Below, one piece after another: positions 9,868-17,443 of a stretch of DNA of 36,563 bases. Each line of letters begins with the position of its first letter. Positions within the stretch are counted from its first letter, which is position 1. The stretch comes from Leyella stercorea DSM 18206 (GTDB lineage Bacteria; Bacteroidota; Bacteroidia; Bacteroidales; Bacteroidaceae): contig NZ_JH379411.1 of assembly GCF_000235885.1 (NCBI RefSeq), forward strand, positions 1,755 through 38,317, given 5' to 3'. Made by a program: the position numbers and the translations under genes. The notes under the pieces are model-generated. The model was not told the origin of the DNA. It worked only from the letters and a program-made list of their open reading frames with translations, and did no database searches.

Positions 9868-9895
9868 TATCATTATAATAATTGTTTTCAACTTA

Positions 9896-9927
9896 CAAAA
9901 TTACACTTATTTCTGCACATTAAGAAA
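9896..9927 (-). promoter_or_regulatory. Promoter of the DPP gene
   Basis: On the minus strand there is a -7 box TAATTTTG (9903-9896), a 20-nt spacer and TTTC (9927-9924) in place of the -33 TTTG. This places the transcript start about 20-25 nt before the chosen ATG. The upstream TTG codon at 9891 would then lie at or before the start of the RNA, which supports the inner ATG. Confidence 0.6.
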
Positions 9928-9984
9928 GAACGCGCGCGTTTTTTAGGCTTTTTATTAATATTCAACATGTTATATGCGGAGCGC

Positions 9985-10090
9985 GCATCGGTCGATGCAG
10001 ACATCCGCATCGGTCGACGCAGACATCCGCAACGGTCGACGCAGACATCCGCATCGGTCGACGTAGACGTCCGCAACGGTCGGCGCAGAT
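9985..10090. repeat. 22-bp tandem repeat, four full copies and one partial
   Basis: Copies start at 9985, 10007, 10029, 10051 and 10073 (partial). Each begins GCATCGGTCGA or GCAACGGTCGA and ends GACATCC or GACGTCC, with a GTCGAC palindrome in the centre of most copies. The array occupies the divergent intergenic region between the DPP and dcp genes. A short AACGCGCGCGTT palindrome lies at 9929-9940. No conserved ORF spans the array. It is not a CRISPR array, since the copies abut without spacers. Confidence 0.9.
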
Positions 10091-10167
10091 GACAACAGCT
10101 TAACTTCTACACGATTATAATATAAGTTAAAAACCCTAAGGACGGAACGCATCTGTGATATTTTCTG

Positions 10168-10189
10168 TAAATTTGCAGTGATATATCAC
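10168..10189 (+). promoter_or_regulatory. -7 box and 12-bp palindrome upstream of dcp
   Basis: TAAATTTG at 10168-10175 fits the Bacteroidetes TAnnTTTG box. No good TTTG is found about 20 nt further upstream, so the promoter is weak or activator-dependent. Immediately downstream, GTGATATATCAC (10178-10189) is a perfect palindrome at the expected transcript start. It could be an operator or a small 5' hairpin. Confidence 0.5.
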
Positions 10190-10206
10190 ACATTTTTGAA
10201 TTTAGT

Positions 10207-12285
10207 ATGTTAGAGAATAACACAACACAAACGGAGCGCAAGAATCCGTTTTTTGAACCTTATAACACCCCACACGACACCGTTCCGTTCAACCGCATCG
10301 AGATTGGCGACTACGAGGAGGCTTTTCTTGAGGGCATACGCCGCGATGACGAGGAAATAGAGAAGCTCGTGAACGACCCCGAAGCTCCCACTTTTGAGAA
10401 CACCATCGTGCGTGTCGACAATGAGAACGGCGAGAATTACTACGACCTGCTCTCGCGCGTGTCGACCGTATTCTCGTGTATGCTCAGTGCCGAGACCTGC
10501 GACGAACTCGACGCTTTGGCGCAGAAGATGAGCCCAATACTCACAAAGCACGCCAACGACGTGAAGCTTAACAAGCGCCTCTTCGAGCGCATCAAGTACG
10601 TGTACGAGAACCATCGCGAGCTGACAGCCGAGGAGCAGATGCTGCTCGACAACTGCTACGACGGCTTCGTGCGTAGCGGTGCGCTGCTCGACGACGAGGG
10701 CAAGGAGCGCCTGCGCAACCTCACGGAAGAGGCAAGTCTGCTCTCGCTGCAGTTCTCGCAGAACCTGCTGAAGGAGAACAAGGCGTTCACGCTGAACATA
10801 ACCGACGAGGCACAGCTCGACGGACTGCCCGAGACGGCACGCGAGGCGGCTGCTCTCGCAGCAAAAGAGGCAGGTAAGGAGGGCTGGCTCTTCACACTCG
10901 ACTATCCGAGCTACTCGCCCTTTATGACCTACTCCACTCAGCGCGAACTGCGTCGCCAGCTATACATGGCGCGCAACACCGAGGGCACACACGACAACAC
11001 GGAGAACAACCTCGAAATATGCAAGCGACTCATCAACCTACGCCGCGAGATAGCGCAGCTGTTAGGCTACGAAACATACGCCGACTACGTGCTTGTGCAC
11101 CGCATGGCATCCAACGCCAAGAACGTGTACAAGCTGCTCAACGACCTCATCGACGCATACCGACCCACAGCCGTTGAGGAGGTGAAGGCACTGGAGCGCG
11201 AGGCGAAGCAGACCGAGGGCGACGACTTCGTGATGGAACCGTGGGACTTCAGCTTCTACTCGCACAAGCTACAGATGCGCGAGTACAACCTCGATGCCGA
11301 GATGCTGCGCCCCTACTTCGAACTGTCGAAGGTAATAGACGGCGTATTCGGACTGGCAACGCGCCTGTACGGCATCACGTTCAAGGAGAACAAGGACATC
11401 CAGGTGTACCATCCCGACGTGAAGGCTTACGAGGTGTTCGACAAGGACGGCTCGTTCCTCGCCGTGTTCTATGCCGACTTCCACCCGCGCAAGGGCAAAC
11501 AGGGCGGTGCCTGGATGACCGAGTTTCAGGGTCAGTGGATAGACCGCAAGGGCGTGAACGTGCGTCCGCACGTGAGCGTGGTGATGAACCTCACGAAGCC
11601 CACCGACGAGAAGCCGGCACTGCTCACCTTGGGCGAGGTGGAGACCTTCCTGCACGAGTTCGGCCACTCGCTGCACGGCATGTTCGCCAACACACGCTTC
11701 GAGAGTCTCAGCGGCACCAACGTGTGGTGGGACTTCGTAGAGCTGCCATCGCAGTTCATGGAGAACTACTCGGTAGAGAAGGAATTCCTGCGCACGTTCG
11801 CCTTCCACTACAAGACGGGAGAACCGATGCCCGACGACCTCATCGAACGCATCGTGCGCTCGCGCAACTTCATGGCGGCTTACGCCTGTCTGCGTCAGGT
11901 GAGCTTCGGACTGCTCGATATGGCTTACTACACACAGAAGGAGGAGTTCGCAGCCGACATCATTCCGTTCGAGAAGAAGGCATGGGAGAAGGCTATGGTG
12001 ACGAAGCAGCTGCCCGACACCTGTATGACAACACAGTTCTCGCACATCATGGCGGGCGGATACGCTGCCGGCTACTACAGCTACAAATGGGCAGAGGTGC
12101 TCGATGCCGATGCATTCAGCGTGTTCAAGAAGAACGGCATCTTCGACCAAAAGACGGCACAGAGCTTCCGCGACAATATACTCTCGAAGGGTGGCACCGA
12201 GCACCCGATGACGCTCTACAAACGCTTCCGCGGACAGGAGCCAACCATCGATGCCCTGCTCGAACGCAACGGCATCAAGAGATAG
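10207..12285 (+). CDS. dcp: M3 family zinc peptidase, peptidyl-dipeptidase Dcp type
   Basis: A thimet-oligopeptidase-clan metallopeptidase that trims dipeptides from the C-terminus of short peptides. The 692-aa length is typical of Dcp/OpdA. The zinc motif HEFGH lies at about 483-487 (FLHEFGHSLHGMF), and the third ligand Glu is expected in WWDFVELPSQFMENY shortly after. The C-terminal substrate-site region with MAGGYAAGYYSYKWAEVLDA is typical of the family. There is no signal peptide (start MLENNTTQTERKNPFFEPY), so it is probably cytoplasmic, although some Bacteroidales homologues are exported. It is the first gene of a plus-strand run; the next start is 53 nt away. Dcp against oligopeptidase A specificity cannot be separated by eye. 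Confidence 0.9.
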   Translation: MLENNTTQTERKNPFFEPYNTPHDTVPFNRIEIGDYEEAFLEGIRRDDEEIEKLVNDPEAPTFENTIVRVDNENGENYYDLLSRVSTVFSCMLSAETCDELDALAQKMSPILTKHANDVKLNKRLFERIKYVYENHRELTAEEQMLLDNCYDGFVRSGALLDDEGKERLRNLTEEASLLSLQFSQNLLKENKAFTLNITDEAQLDGLPETAREAAALAAKEAGKEGWLFTLDYPSYSPFMTYSTQRELRRQLYMARNTEGTHDNTENNLEICKRLINLRREIAQLLGYETYADYVLVHRMASNAKNVYKLLNDLIDAYRPTAVEEVKALEREAKQTEGDDFVMEPWDFSFYSHKLQMREYNLDAEMLRPYFELSKVIDGVFGLATRLYGITFKENKDIQVYHPDVKAYEVFDKDGSFLAVFYADFHPRKGKQGGAWMTEFQGQWIDRKGVNVRPHVSVVMNLTKPTDEKPALLTLGEVETFLHEFGHSLHGMFANTRFESLSGTNVWWDFVELPSQFMENYSVEKEFLRTFAFHYKTGEPMPDDLIERIVRSRNFMAAYACLRQVSFGLLDMAYYTQKEEFAADIIPFEKKAWEKAMVTKQLPDTCMTTQFSHIMAGGYAAGYYSYKWAEVLDADAFSVFKKNGIFDQKTAQSFRDNILSKGGTEHPMTLYKRFRGQEPTIDALLERNGIKR

Positions 12286-12338
12286 CAAGGATACACACGC
12301 TGCCTCTGGCAACAAGCAAATACAAACAACATATCATT

Positions 12339-12803
12339 ATGCCAACAAACGAAACAAACGAGAGCAAGCAGCTCAACCTCGACCTGCGCTATCTGCGCAT
12401 GGCACGCATCTGGGCGGAGAACAGCTACTGCCAACGTCGCAAGGTGGGCGCACTGGTGGTGAAAGAGAAGATGATCATCAGCGACGGCTACAACGGCACA
12501 CCGAGTGGGTTCGAGAACGTATGCGAGGACGAGACGAACACCACTAAACCCTACGTGCTGCACGCCGAAGCGAACGCCATAACCAAACTGGCACGCAGCT
12601 CCAACAACAGCGAAGGCGCAACACTCTACGTAACGGCATCGCCCTGCATCGAGTGCGCAAAGCTCATCATTCAGGCTGGCATAAAGCGCGTGATATATGC
12701 CGAACAGTACCGCCTTACCGACGGCATCGACTTATTGCGCCGCGCCAATATAGAAGTAACTTATCTCAATCCAGACGATTATGAACACAAAGAAACAAAA
12801 TAG
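12339..12803 (+). CDS. Deoxycytidylate (dCMP) deaminase family protein
   Basis: A zinc hydrolase that deaminates dCMP to dUMP, feeding thymidylate synthesis. It is 154 aa, usual for the ComEB/dCMP deaminase family. The active site is visible as HAEANAI (His75, Glu77) and PCIECAK (Cys103, Cys106). RRKVGALVV and DGYNGTPSGF are characteristic nearby blocks. The frame stays open far upstream, overlapping dcp, but the ATG at 12339 gives a standard N-terminus (MPTNETNESKQLNLDLRYLR). The 3' end overlaps the start of the S41 peptidase gene by 23 nt, so the two are probably translated from one mRNA. Confidence 0.9.
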   Translation: MPTNETNESKQLNLDLRYLRMARIWAENSYCQRRKVGALVVKEKMIISDGYNGTPSGFENVCEDETNTTKPYVLHAEANAITKLARSSNNSEGATLYVTASPCIECAKLIIQAGIKRVIYAEQYRLTDGIDLLRRANIEVTYLNPDDYEHKETK

Positions 12804-14415
12804 GTTCATGCCGTTGATAATGGCACTCTGCGTGATTGTGGGCATACTCATTGGCACATTCTACGCAAACCATTTCTCTGGCAATCGACTAAATATCATC
12901 AACTCGGGTTCTAACCGATTGTCCAACTTGCTGCACATCATCAACGACCAGTACGTGGACAAGGTAGACATCGACTCGCTTGTCGACGTTGCCATACCGC
13001 AGATTCTTGCCGACCTCGACCCCCACTCCGTGTACATCACAGCAAAGGATGCGCAGGCGGTGGCTGACGACTTGAAAGGCTCGTTCTCGGGCGTAGGCAT
13101 CGAGTTCACCATACGACAGGACACCATACGCGTGCAGAACGTAGTGAAGAACGGACCGGCACAACGTGCTGGCATACTCGCCGGCGACAAAATTGTGAGT
13201 GTCGATGGCAAGCCGTTCGTGGGCAAGATAGTGACCAACGAGGAGGCTATGCGCCGACTGAAGGGTCCGAAGGACACGAAGGTGAAGCTCGGTGTGGTGC
13301 GCTACGGTCAGAAAGCAGTGAAATACATAACCGTTACGCGTGGCGACATACCGCAGAAGAGCATCACTGCTGCATACATGCTTGACAAGAACACGGGCTA
13401 CATCAAGGTGAGAAGTTTCGGCGAGACTACCTATCCAGAAATGCTTATCGCGCTGGCTCAGCTCTCGCAGGAGAACTTCAAGAGCTTAGTTATCGACTTG
13501 CGCGACAACACGGGCGGATACATGAACTCGGCGGTGCAGATGGCTAACGAGTTCTTGCCGAAGAACAAGCTCATCGTGTACATGGAGGGACGCAAGTCGC
13601 CACGTCAAGACTTCCGTTCAGACGGCCACGGTTCGTATCAGAAACTGCCACTCTGCGTACTCATCAACGAGGGGTCGGCATCGGCATCGGAGATCTTCGC
13701 CGGAGCCATACAGGACAACGACCGCGGCACAATCATCGGACGACGCTCGTTCGGCAAGGGATTGGTACAGCAGCAGCTCGGTTTCCCCGACGGCTCGATG
13801 ATACGCCTCACCATAGCACGCTACTACACCCCGTCGGGTCGTTGCATACAGAAGCCGTTCACCGCGGGCGACACCAAGGACTACGAGAGCGATATCGTGA
13901 CACGATACGAGCACGGCGAGTTCTTCTCGCAGGATAGCATAAAGCATCAGGGACCGGCTTACCACACCGGCATCGGTCGCACGGTGTACGGCGGTGGTGG
14001 CATTACGCCCGACATCTTCGTGCCAGAGGACACGCTCGGCATGACAAGCTACTACAAGCAGGCTGCCATGTCGGGACTCATACTGCAGTTCGCCTTCACC
14101 TACACCGACAACAACCGCCCAAAGCTGAACACCTTCGTCGATATGATGTCGCTGTCGAAGTATCTCGTACAACAGAACACGGTGGAGCAGTTCGCTGCAT
14201 ACGCCGACAAGAACGGACTGAAGCGCCGCAACCTGATGATACACAAGTCGCATAAGTTGCTCGAGAAGTTCATCAACTCGCGCATCATATACAACATCAT
14301 GGACGACCAGGCGTGGACGGCATACATCAATCTCGATGACCCGACGATAGAGAAGGCTCTCAGCGTGTTCAAGAACAACGAGGCATTCCCAAAGAAGCCG
14401 GGTATCAAGAAATAA
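12781..14415 (+). CDS. S41 family C-terminal processing peptidase (CtpA/Tsp type)
   Basis: A PDZ-containing serine protease acting on periplasmic or envelope proteins and recognising C-termini. It has 544 aa. Residues about 10-28 form an uncleaved or signal-anchor hydrophobic segment (PLIMALCVIVGILIG). The PDZ domain is at about 95-180 (GIEFTIRQDTIRVQNVVKNG, GDKIVSVDGKP). The S41 core has Ser in GSASASE (residues 298-304) and the catalytic Lys in SFGKG (Lys326), the Ser/Lys dyad of this family. The extra C-terminal region of about 130 aa is common in Bacteroidetes copies. The start at 12781 lies inside the end of the dCMP deaminase gene (23-nt overlap). Confidence 0.92.
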   Translation: MNTKKQNRFMPLIMALCVIVGILIGTFYANHFSGNRLNIINSGSNRLSNLLHIINDQYVDKVDIDSLVDVAIPQILADLDPHSVYITAKDAQAVADDLKGSFSGVGIEFTIRQDTIRVQNVVKNGPAQRAGILAGDKIVSVDGKPFVGKIVTNEEAMRRLKGPKDTKVKLGVVRYGQKAVKYITVTRGDIPQKSITAAYMLDKNTGYIKVRSFGETTYPEMLIALAQLSQENFKSLVIDLRDNTGGYMNSAVQMANEFLPKNKLIVYMEGRKSPRQDFRSDGHGSYQKLPLCVLINEGSASASEIFAGAIQDNDRGTIIGRRSFGKGLVQQQLGFPDGSMIRLTIARYYTPSGRCIQKPFTAGDTKDYESDIVTRYEHGEFFSQDSIKHQGPAYHTGIGRTVYGGGGITPDIFVPEDTLGMTSYYKQAAMSGLILQFAFTYTDNNRPKLNTFVDMMSLSKYLVQQNTVEQFAAYADKNGLKRRNLMIHKSHKLLEKFINSRIIYNIMDDQAWTAYINLDDPTIEKALSVFKNNEAFPKKPGIKK

Positions 14416-14416
14416 A

Positions 14417-14447
14417 TTGAGAGTTGAGTACATATCTCAACTCTCAA
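14417..14447 (+). terminator. Perfect 12-bp stem-loop after the S41 peptidase gene
   Basis: TTGAGAGTTGAG (14417-14428) pairs with CTCAACTCTCAA (14436-14447) around a 7-nt loop, beginning one base after the stop codon. It is followed by TAAATCAAACTT, not a T-run, so it may only partly terminate or may protect the mRNA end. The following gene starts 22 nt later. Confidence 0.55.
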
Positions 14448-14468
14448 CTAAATCAAACTTCAGTTTAT

Positions 14469-15011
14469 ATGAAAAAATCAGAACTCCGCAAGGAGATAAA
14501 GAACCGCAAACGACAGTTCACGAGCCAGCAGCTCAGCGAACTGTCGTTTGTTGTAGTTATGCGTCTGCTCGCACACCAGCGACTGAAAGATGCTCGCACC
14601 GTAATGCTCTACTACTCGCTGCCCGACGAGGTGTACACACATACGCTCGTCGATGCGCTGCTGGCAAGCGGCAAGCGCGTACTGCTGCCTCGCGTAACAG
14701 GCGAGGGAACAATGGAACTGCGCTGCTACACCGGTCCGCAGAGCCTCGAACAAGGCGCTTACAACATCATGGAACCCGTGGGCGAAGTGTTCAGCGACTA
14801 TGCACAGATTGACCTCGCCGTAATCCCTGGCGTGGCTTTCGACCGCCAACTCAACCGCATGGGACGCGGCAAGGGCTACTACGACCGACTGCTGCCACAG
14901 CTCGGCTGTGCCTACAAGATTGGCATCTGCTTCGATTTCCAACTCGTGGAGAGCATTGAGTGCGAGGAGCACGACATCAAGATGGACGAAGTAATATCCG
15001 GAAAAAACTAA
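14469..15011 (+). CDS. 5-formyltetrahydrofolate cyclo-ligase
   Basis: This enzyme (EC 6.3.3.2, MTHFS) uses ATP to convert 5-formyl-THF to 5,10-methenyl-THF in one-carbon metabolism; cytoplasmic. It is 180 aa from the ATG at 14469 (MKKSELRKEIKNRKRQF); the frame opens upstream at 14424 within the preceding hairpin, which is unlikely to be used. Family signatures are the basic N-terminus, LPRVTG near the middle, and DLAVIPGVAFD followed by GRGKGYYDRLL (about 132-142), the phosphate-binding and folate-site motif. Twelve nucleotides separate it from the next gene. Proximity to dCMP deaminase (dTMP supply) is metabolically sensible but may be coincidence. Confidence 0.92.
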   Translation: MKKSELRKEIKNRKRQFTSQQLSELSFVVVMRLLAHQRLKDARTVMLYYSLPDEVYTHTLVDALLASGKRVLLPRVTGEGTMELRCYTGPQSLEQGAYNIMEPVGEVFSDYAQIDLAVIPGVAFDRQLNRMGRGKGYYDRLLPQLGCAYKIGICFDFQLVESIECEEHDIKMDEVISGKN

Positions 15012-15023
15012 CAATCATATAAC

Positions 15024-16070
15024 ATGAGCATAAAACTAAGCATCGCCCCACACACGCTCCACTTCAAGCAACCTGCCGGCACATCGCGCGGAGTGTACAC
15101 CACACGTCAGTCGTGGTTCGTCACGGCTACCGACGACGCACGGCCCGGTGTGCGTGGTGTGGGCGAATGTGCTCCGCTACCCGACCTTAGCTGCGACGCT
15201 ACACCCAACTATGAGGAGCGACTAAAAGAGTTGTGCAGCATGGTTGAAGCGAAGGGCAGCATCTGCTACGACGCATTGCGCCCCTACCCCTCTGTACTGT
15301 TCGGACTCGAAACGGCTCTGCTCGACCTCAAGCGTGGCAGAACGGGCGTGTTGTTCGACAACAGCTTCGCACGTGGCGAAACAGGAATACCTATCAATGG
15401 ACTGGTGTGGATGGGCAACTACGACGAGATGCTGCAACGCCTGGAGGAGAAGATGCGTGCCGGATTCAGATGCGTGAAGCTGAAGATTGGTGCCATCGAC
15501 TTCGACCGCGAGCTCGACCTTGTACGCCACATACGCAGCGCATTCACGAAAGAACAGATTGAACTCAGAGTGGATGCCAACGGCGGATTTACAGCCGACT
15601 GTGCACTCCAACGTCTCGAACAGCTTGCGCAATATGACATTCACTCCATTGAACAGCCAATACGCCAGCACCAATGGGAGGAGATGGCAGCACTATGCAA
15701 GGCTACGCCGATACCAATCGCACTCGACGAGGAGCTGATTGGCGTGAATGATAAAACGGAAAAGGAAGAGTTGCTCGACCGTATACGCCCACATTATATA
15801 ATACTGAAGCCGTCGCTGCACGGCGGAATGTACGGTTCGCGCGAATGGATAGCACTCGCTGGCAAGCGCGGCATCGGTTCGTGGATAACAAGTGCGTTGG
15901 AGAGCAACGTAGGACTGAACGCAATAGCACAGTTTGCTGCCGATGTCTATGGCGAAAGCATAACCATGCCGCAAGGACTTGGCACGGGCCAACTTTTCAC
16001 CGACAACATACCTATGCCGCTCGAAATACGTGGCGATAAATTGTGGCGGACTTTCAAGGTAGCCAAATAA
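15024..16070 (+). CDS. menC: o-Succinylbenzoate synthase (enolase superfamily)
   Basis: MenC dehydrates SHCHC to o-succinylbenzoate in menaquinone synthesis. The 348-aa protein has the enolase-superfamily catalytic set on the barrel: KLK (Lys152, Lys154), metal ligands Asp184 (VDANGG), Glu210 (SIEQP) and Asp235 (ALDEEL), and Lys262 (ILKPSLHGG). The last strand carries TSALESNVGLNAIAQ, as in o-succinylbenzoate synthases, and lacks the Asp-x-Asp of Ala-Glu dipeptide epimerases, so MenC is preferred. No other men gene is in the window; the neighbours are a folate enzyme and a MATE transporter. The start at 15024 follows the previous stop by 12 nt. The family is certain; the exact reaction is probable. 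Confidence 0.82.
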   Translation: MSIKLSIAPHTLHFKQPAGTSRGVYTTRQSWFVTATDDARPGVRGVGECAPLPDLSCDATPNYEERLKELCSMVEAKGSICYDALRPYPSVLFGLETALLDLKRGRTGVLFDNSFARGETGIPINGLVWMGNYDEMLQRLEEKMRAGFRCVKLKIGAIDFDRELDLVRHIRSAFTKEQIELRVDANGGFTADCALQRLEQLAQYDIHSIEQPIRQHQWEEMAALCKATPIPIALDEELIGVNDKTEKEELLDRIRPHYIILKPSLHGGMYGSREWIALAGKRGIGSWITSALESNVGLNAIAQFAADVYGESITMPQGLGTGQLFTDNIPMPLEIRGDKLWRTFKVAK

Positions 16071-16081
16071 GAACAACAAAG

Positions 16082-17380
16082 ATGCAGAACATAGACAAAC
16101 GCATACTCAGCATAGCACTGCCATCGATTGTGGCTAACATCACCGTACCTCTATTGGGGCTCGTCGATATGGCGGTGTCGGGACATTTGGGCAACGCCGT
16201 GTACATCGGAGCGGTGGCTGTCGGCTCTATGATATTCAACGTGGTCTACTGGGTGTTCGGTTTTCTGCGCATGGGCACAAGCGGAATGACCTCGCAGGCA
16301 CTCGGCAGACGCGACATGAACGACGTGGCAACAACGCTCGCACGCTCCATAGTGGTGGCAATGGCGGTGGCAGCGTTCATCATCATCTTACAAAAACCGC
16401 TTGGCTCAGTCGCTCTCGCTCTTGTCGGGGCATCCGCAGAGATTAACGCCGAGGCGTGGCACTACTTCCGCATTTGTGTGTGGGGTGCTCCGGCTATGCT
16501 CTGCCTTTACAGTCTGACGGGTTGGTACATCGGTATGCAGAACACGCGTCTGCCGATGTTCATCTCCATAATGCAGAACGTGGTGAACATCGTAGCCAGC
16601 TGCACGTTCGTGTATGCGTTCGGCATGAAGGTGGAGGGCATCGCATTAGGTACGCTCGTAGCTCAATATGCCGGTCTGCTCGTCAGTATCACACTGTGGG
16701 CTACGACCTATGGCAAGCGCATCTTGCGCCATGTGCAGTGGCAAAGGATAATGGAGGGTACGGCGATGCGACGCTTCTTCAGCGTGAACCGCGACATCTT
16801 CCTGCGCACGCTGTGCCTCGTGGCAGTCAACTTCTACTTTCTCTCGGCAGGTGCAGCGCAGGGCGCAGTGGTCTTGGCGGTGAACACACTGCTCATGCAG
16901 CTCTTCACGCTCTATTCGTACGTGATGGATGGCTTCGCCTTTGCGGGTGAAGCGTTGTGCGGAAAGCATTACGGAGCAGGCAACCATGTGGAATTCAGCC
17001 GAACGGTGCGCCGACTATTTGGTTGGGGTTTCGCACTCACTGTAGCTTACACAATGGTGTATGCGGTGGGCGGAACAGGATTTCTACGGCTGCTCACTGA
17101 CGATATTGAGGTCGTAGCAGCCTCAGCCGAATATGCGCCGTGGGCTGTGCTGATACCCATCTGTGGTTTGGCGGCATTTATCTGGGATGGTGTTTTCATT
17201 GGTACAACAAACACACGTGGCATGTTCGCAGCAACGGCTGCGGCTATGCTCGTCTTCTTCGGTGTGTACCTGTCGCTACGCAGCGAGTGGCAAAACCATG
17301 CTTTGTGGTTGGCGTTTCTCACTTTTCTGCTAACCAGAGGGGCGGTGCAGAGCATTATCTATTGGAGAAACGGCAAATAG
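16082..17380 (+). CDS. MATE family efflux transporter (DinF/NorM-like)
   Basis: A polytopic inner-membrane antiporter expected to export drugs or metabolites using Na+ or H+. From the ATG at 16082 it has 432 aa with about 12 hydrophobic segments in two halves, each a MatE domain. The first helix begins ILSIALPSIVANITVPLLGL, followed by VDMAVSGHLG, typical of the DinF-like branch. An in-frame ATG at 16043 lies inside menC and would add 13 hydrophilic residues; the inner start, 11 nt after the menC stop, is preferred. It is the last gene of the plus-strand run and ends at a strong hairpin. Substrate unknown. Confidence 0.92.
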   Translation: MQNIDKRILSIALPSIVANITVPLLGLVDMAVSGHLGNAVYIGAVAVGSMIFNVVYWVFGFLRMGTSGMTSQALGRRDMNDVATTLARSIVVAMAVAAFIIILQKPLGSVALALVGASAEINAEAWHYFRICVWGAPAMLCLYSLTGWYIGMQNTRLPMFISIMQNVVNIVASCTFVYAFGMKVEGIALGTLVAQYAGLLVSITLWATTYGKRILRHVQWQRIMEGTAMRRFFSVNRDIFLRTLCLVAVNFYFLSAGAAQGAVVLAVNTLLMQLFTLYSYVMDGFAFAGEALCGKHYGAGNHVEFSRTVRRLFGWGFALTVAYTMVYAVGGTGFLRLLTDDIEVVAASAEYAPWAVLIPICGLAAFIWDGVFIGTTNTRGMFAATAAAMLVFFGVYLSLRSEWQNHALWLAFLTFLLTRGAVQSIIYWRNGK

Positions 17381-17388
17381 CGGATATG

Positions 17389-17425
17389 TTTAGGGGCTGC
17401 AGTCAAAGCAACTGCAGCCCCTAAA
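17389..17425. terminator. Bidirectional hairpin between convergent genes
   Basis: A perfect 15-bp stem (17389-17403 with 17411-17425) with a 7-nt loop lies between the MATE gene (+) and the secreted protein gene (-). Tails on both sides are A/T-rich but not T-runs. Its placement suits a shared terminator. Confidence 0.75.
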
Positions 17426-17443
17426 TATTATTGTATAAACGTA

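Noticed and set aside
9868-9891. TTG start at 9891 for the DPP gene
   Set aside because: The predicted transcript start from the TAATTTTG box would fall at or after this codon, and the ATG at 9867 gives a normal signal peptide.
9985-10090. CRISPR-like array
   Set aside because: The 22-bp units are directly adjacent with no unique spacers, and no cas gene is in the window.
10178-10189. CRP/FNR-type operator
   Set aside because: Half-sites GTGA/TCAC are present, but the spacing (4 nt) is shorter than the CRP consensus and does not fit FNR; kept only as an unassigned palindrome.
11241-12803. A 520-aa protein containing the dCMP deaminase as its C-terminal part
   Set aside because: The upstream portion is the +1 shadow of dcp (Arg/Ala/Pro-rich, no domain); the deaminase family starts at the ATG at 12339.
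15024-16070. Ala-Glu dipeptide epimerase assignment
   Set aside because: The last barrel strand has ESNVGLNAI without the Asp-x-Asp motif expected for dipeptide epimerases; MenC fits better.
16043-16081. Upstream ATG for the MATE transporter inside menC
   Set aside because: It adds 13 hydrophilic residues before the first helix; the ATG at 16082 fits the family N-terminus and the operon spacing.
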